A DNA stretch of 41,275 bases from Gemmatimonadota bacterium (lineage in GTDB: Bacteria > Gemmatimonadota > Gemmatimonadetes > Longimicrobiales > Gaopeijiaceae), in NCBI GenBank assembly GCA_028874985.1, contig JAPPGI010000146.1, positions 1-41,275 on the forward strand, given 5' to 3'. Made by a program: the position numbers and the translations under genes. The first letter of the stretch is position 1, and every line of letters begins with the position of its first letter. This document shows, piece by piece, positions 38,226 through 41,275 of the stretch. The notes below the pieces were generated by a model that made no database searches, had not been told where the DNA came from, and saw nothing but the letters and a program-made list of their open reading frames with translations.

Positions 38226-41200
38226 ATGGGCCGCAAGCTCCTGGAAGGGTTCGGAGCGGGTCGGCGAACCGCAGCACGCCGATTCGCCGCGCTTCACCCA
38301 CATCGGGGAACCGGCGGCATTCCATGGATAGCGATGTTTCTGCTCTCGTCGTGCGAACCGCCACAGGCGACGACCGTGACGATCACCCCGGCCAGCGCCA
38401 CTCTGACGGCGCTGGAAGCCGGCATTCTACTGACGGCCGGCGTCCAGGACCAGCGCGGTGAGACGATGCCGGGGGTGCATGTGGCATGGGTCAGCAGCGA
38501 TGAATCCGTCGTGACGGTGCGCGAGGGTCTCGTGACCGCGAAGGGCAATGGCGCCGCGACCGTGACCGCATCCACCGGGTCGCTGGCCGCGAGCGCGCTG
38601 GTCACGGTGGACCAGGTGGTTACCGACCTGAGTCTGTCGCCGACCCTGCACATGATCGAAGCGATCGAGGACACGGTTCGGATCGAAGCCGAGGGCAGCG
38701 ACGCGAACGGACATCCGGTTCCGGACGCCGAATTCCTATGGTCGTCTAGCGACGAGTCGGTGGCGACGGTGGATTCAGCCGGACTTGTGACGGCCATGGC
38801 CCACGGCGGCGCATGGATCGCGGCGGCGGCGGATGCCGTGGAGGAGAAGGCCGCAGTGAGGGTCTCGCAGACACCGCGCACGGTCACGGTCTCACTCCCG
38901 GCCGACACTGTGATCGAGGGCCGTCTAATGCGGGCAACCGCCCATGCTACGGACGCAAACGGGCATCCCATCCCGTGGAGTCCGCTTTTCTGGTCGTCAT
39001 CCGACACTTCCGTGGCGAGGATCTTCGGAAGAGGAACGGTGCACGCTGTCGGGATCGGCCGAGCGGCGATCATAGCAGACTACGGTCCGGTCGAGGGCCA
39101 GTCGGAGATCACCGTTGTCGCCAACCCGGACCGGGCCGCACTCGTGGCGCTCTACGAGGCCACCGGCGGGCCGCACTGGACGGAAAGGCACAACTGGCTC
39201 TCAGACGTTCCCCTGGACCGTTGGACCGGCGTCAGCACCGATGGATCCGGCCGGGTCGTGAGGATCGAGCTTGTCCGGAACAATCTCAAGGGCCCGTTGC
39301 CGCCGGAACTGGGCAACCTGACCGACCTGCAGCTCCTCCGCATCCTCTCGAACGACCTGACCGGTCCGATCCCGCGCGAGCTCGAAAAGCTCTCCAATCT
39401 TCGGGAGCTTGAATTGTTTCGCAACGGCCTGACCGGGCCGATTCCGCCCGAGTTGGGAGGGCTCGCCAGCATTGAGAAACTCGACCTCCGTCTCAATCGC
39501 CTGAGCGGTTCGATCCCGCCGGAGCTGGGCCGCCTTGCCAATCTCGAAGAGCTCCACCTGAGTGGCAACAACCTCACCGGCACGATACCGCCCGAACTCG
39601 GTGAACTCGCCGATCTCACGTCCCTGAGACTTGGGACAAACGGCCTTGCCGGTCCGATACCCGCTCAGCTCGGAAGTCTTTCGAGTCTCACCTCACTCGG
39701 GCTGGCAGGGAACAACTTCGGTTCCCCGATTCCACCCGAACTGGGCGATCTCGCCAAACTCCAAGCGCTCAATATCGCCGCAAGCGGCCTTGTTGGCTCA
39801 ATCCCGCCGGAACTGGGCCGCCTCACAAGCCTGAAGAGCCTACACCTCCATTCCAACGGACTCACAGGCCGGATTCCATCCGAGTTGGGCGGTCTTGACA
39901 GCCTGACCTGGCTGTTCCTGGACTACAACAAGCTGGACGGCCCGATCCCGCCGGAACTCGGAGAACTGACCGGTCTCACAGCTCTCTGGCTCAGCAACAA
40001 CGCCCTGACCGGACAAATCCCGCCGGAACTCGGGAACCTGTCCAGCCTGGAGAGCCTTCTGCTCCTAAACAATGAGCTGAGTGACTCCATCCCCGCCGCA
40101 TTGGGGAACCTCCCCGCTCTGACGTCGATGTGGCTCCAGGCCAACGAACTCACCGGCGCAATCCCGCCGGAATTGGGCCGACTGCCCAAGCTGGTGTCAC
40201 TCCGCCTCCAATTCAACAACCTGACCGGTCCGATCCCGCCCGAACTCGGAACACTGACCAGTCTGCGGGGACTCGACCTCCACGACAACAACCTCGAGGG
40301 CACCCCGCCCGGGGCGCTCGGTGCGATTTCAGAGCTGCAGCGCCTGGAGCTGTCGAACAATGCCGAGTTGTCCGGACCACTTCCGGACAGCTTCACCTAC
40401 CTGCGCAGCCTCGAATCCCTCCATGCGGTTGGAACCGACTTGTGCGCACCGTCGGATCCCGATCTTCAAGCCTGGCTCGCGGATGTGATCGCGCAACGCA
40501 TCGCGAACTGTGATGGCCGCAGGGAAAAGGCGTACCTGACCCAGGCCGTGCAATCTCGAGAATTCCCGGTGCCCCTCGTCGCGGGCAGAGATGCTCTGTT
40601 GCGGGTGTTCGTCACGGCCACGAAGAAGACGACCGAGGGCATTCCAGGCGTGATTGCCAGGTTCTACCGGAACGGCAAGGAGACGCACGCGGTGACCATA
40701 CCCGCGAAGTCCACTCCCATCCCGGTCGAGGTCGACGAAAGCACGCTGACGAAATCCGCCAACGTGACGATTCCCGATTCCATCGTTCAGCCCGGCCTGG
40801 AAATGGTGATCGAGATCGATCCGGATGGCACGCTGGACGACTCCCTGGGAGTGCCGAAGCGGATTCCGGATAGCGGCCGGCTTGCCGTTGATGTACGGAG
40901 GGTGCCACTGTTCGATCTCACCATTGTGCCGTTTCTGTACAGCGAAGACCCGGATTCTTCGATCATCGACCTGGTCGACGACATGGCCGAAGACCCGGAG
41001 GGTCATGAGGAGCTCGATGCCACCCGTCTGTTTCTGCCGATTGACAGCTTTGCGGTGAGCGCGCACGCGCCTGTCGTTACGTCCACGAACAATGCACACG
41101 AGTTGCTGTCGGAGACCAAACTGTTGCATGGGATGGAGGGTGCCACGCACTACTATATGGGAACGATGGCCGGACGGGTAACCGGAGCGAGCGGAGTGGC

Positions 41201-41273
41201 GATTCTGGGAGGCAAGATGAGTTGGCTCTTCACCTGTCGTGGTGGGTGGGGAGGATCCGAAGCTGAATCATAG
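38226..41273 (+). CDS. BIG2-LRR lipoprotein with a truncated C-terminal domain
   Basis: The protein has 1015 residues from ATG 38226; a short start at 38334 (MFLLSSC) is possible but has no n-region. A lipobox-type segment 'IPWIAMFLLSSC' implies lipid anchoring. Three BIG2/Ig-like domains follow (hallmarks 'VAWVSSDESVVTV', 'FLWSSSDESVATVDSAGLVT', 'FWSSSDTSVARI'). An LRR cap 'LVALYEATGGPHWTERHNWL' leads to about 15-16 plant-type LRRs of 24 residues (LxGxIPPELGxLxxLxxLxL). The C-terminal part ('KAYLTQAVQSREFPVPLVAG' to 'HYYMGTMAGRVTGASGVAILGG') looks like the start of a secreted metallopeptidase-type domain, but stops before any HExxH. The last ~18 residues do not fit and probably come from an inserted element or frameshift. 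Likely a surface adhesion or processing protein. Confidence 0.8.
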   Translation: MGRKLLEGFGAGRRTAARRFAALHPHRGTGGIPWIAMFLLSSCEPPQATTVTITPASATLTALEAGILLTAGVQDQRGETMPGVHVAWVSSDESVVTVREGLVTAKGNGAATVTASTGSLAASALVTVDQVVTDLSLSPTLHMIEAIEDTVRIEAEGSDANGHPVPDAEFLWSSSDESVATVDSAGLVTAMAHGGAWIAAAADAVEEKAAVRVSQTPRTVTVSLPADTVIEGRLMRATAHATDANGHPIPWSPLFWSSSDTSVARIFGRGTVHAVGIGRAAIIADYGPVEGQSEITVVANPDRAALVALYEATGGPHWTERHNWLSDVPLDRWTGVSTDGSGRVVRIELVRNNLKGPLPPELGNLTDLQLLRILSNDLTGPIPRELEKLSNLRELELFRNGLTGPIPPELGGLASIEKLDLRLNRLSGSIPPELGRLANLEELHLSGNNLTGTIPPELGELADLTSLRLGTNGLAGPIPAQLGSLSSLTSLGLAGNNFGSPIPPELGDLAKLQALNIAASGLVGSIPPELGRLTSLKSLHLHSNGLTGRIPSELGGLDSLTWLFLDYNKLDGPIPPELGELTGLTALWLSNNALTGQIPPELGNLSSLESLLLLNNELSDSIPAALGNLPALTSMWLQANELTGAIPPELGRLPKLVSLRLQFNNLTGPIPPELGTLTSLRGLDLHDNNLEGTPPGALGAISELQRLELSNNAELSGPLPDSFTYLRSLESLHAVGTDLCAPSDPDLQAWLADVIAQRIANCDGRREKAYLTQAVQSREFPVPLVAGRDALLRVFVTATKKTTEGIPGVIARFYRNGKETHAVTIPAKSTPIPVEVDESTLTKSANVTIPDSIVQPGLEMVIEIDPDGTLDDSLGVPKRIPDSGRLAVDVRRVPLFDLTIVPFLYSEDPDSSIIDLVDDMAEDPEGHEELDATRLFLPIDSFAVSAHAPVVTSTNNAHELLSETKLLHGMEGATHYYMGTMAGRVTGASGVAILGGKMSWLFTCRGGWGGSEAES

Positions 41274-41275
41274 GG
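41214..41275. mobile_element. Foreign-looking sequence at the right edge, possible element end
   Basis: After 'GVAILGG' the reading frame of the LRR protein changes character (KMSWLFTCRGGWGG) and stops at 41273. An element end could begin near TGAGTTGGCTC (41219 onward). There is too little sequence to see repeats or a family; a simple frameshift is the alternative. Confidence 0.25.

Overview
The window is a GC-rich (clearly above 60 %) bacterial segment. Its gene content suggests Gemmatimonadota or a related Gram-negative lineage: lipoproteins of the 6-bladed beta-propeller type, a plant-like LRR/BIG2 lipoprotein, GTG and TTG starts, and few classical sigma-70 promoters. That assignment is inference from gene content, not phylogeny. 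Both edges look like mobile-element boundaries. The left 53 bases resemble IS21-family terminal repeats cutting a secreted-protein gene, and the last ~60 bases break the reading frame of a large LRR protein.

Layout. 1-4.1 kb: truncated secreted helical-repeat protein, small lipoprotein, thioredoxin-like protein, beta-propeller lipoprotein. 4.1-13.1 kb, all +: a coupled run of VTT/DedA-type membrane protein, phospholipase-D-like protein, the 5' part of a DASS (SLC13) symporter, a multi-module glycan-binding protein, a ROK repressor, a GH16 laminarinase-type lipoprotein and a GPH-type MFS sugar transporter. 13.1-14.1 kb: CDF metal efflux gene on the other strand. 14.5-21.2 kb: a defence and toxin-antitoxin island with an AlbA_2/Schlafen-like regulator, an AAA_14-DUF4143 ATPase, AbiEi/AbiEii, a HigA-led operon with a second AbiEii-like nucleotidyltransferase, a broken higB, Phd-PIN and an hsdM stub. 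21.2-28.3 kb: second propeller protein, GH3 beta-glucosidase, a GH2/GH5-like glycosidase joined to a beta-strand-rich C-terminal half, and a small lipoprotein. 28.4-33.0 kb: a lipoprotein, then a lipid-type operon (alpha-oxoamine synthase, ADC-like protein, diacylglycerol/sphingosine-kinase-like protein) and small membrane proteins. 33.0-37.7 kb: HyuA-HyuB fusion hydantoinase/oxoprolinase with an SDR. 38.2-41.3 kb: BIG2-LRR lipoprotein, apparently truncated.

How the genes may work together. The glycan-binding protein, ROK repressor, GH16, MFS, GH3 and GH2-like glycosidase read as one beta-1,3-glucan (laminarin-type) utilisation system split into two blocks by the toxin-antitoxin island. GH16 would cut polymer outside the cytoplasm, GH3 and the large glycosidase would trim oligosaccharides, the MFS would import products and ROK would sense them. 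A perfect 11-bp-arm palindrome before the glycosidase/GH3 operon is a candidate ROK operator.

The most unusual observation is that modules of the extracellular glycan-binding protein have become joined to two transporter genes. In the MFS gene one circularly permuted module (207 codons) sits in frame in the predicted periplasmic loop between TM3 and TM4; removing it restores a canonical ~477-residue transporter. In the DASS gene the glycan-binding protein replaces everything after a transmembrane helix that should also exit to the periplasm, but one base out of frame. These are either transporter-tethered glycan-binding domains or the products of recombination or misassembly; read-level evidence decides.
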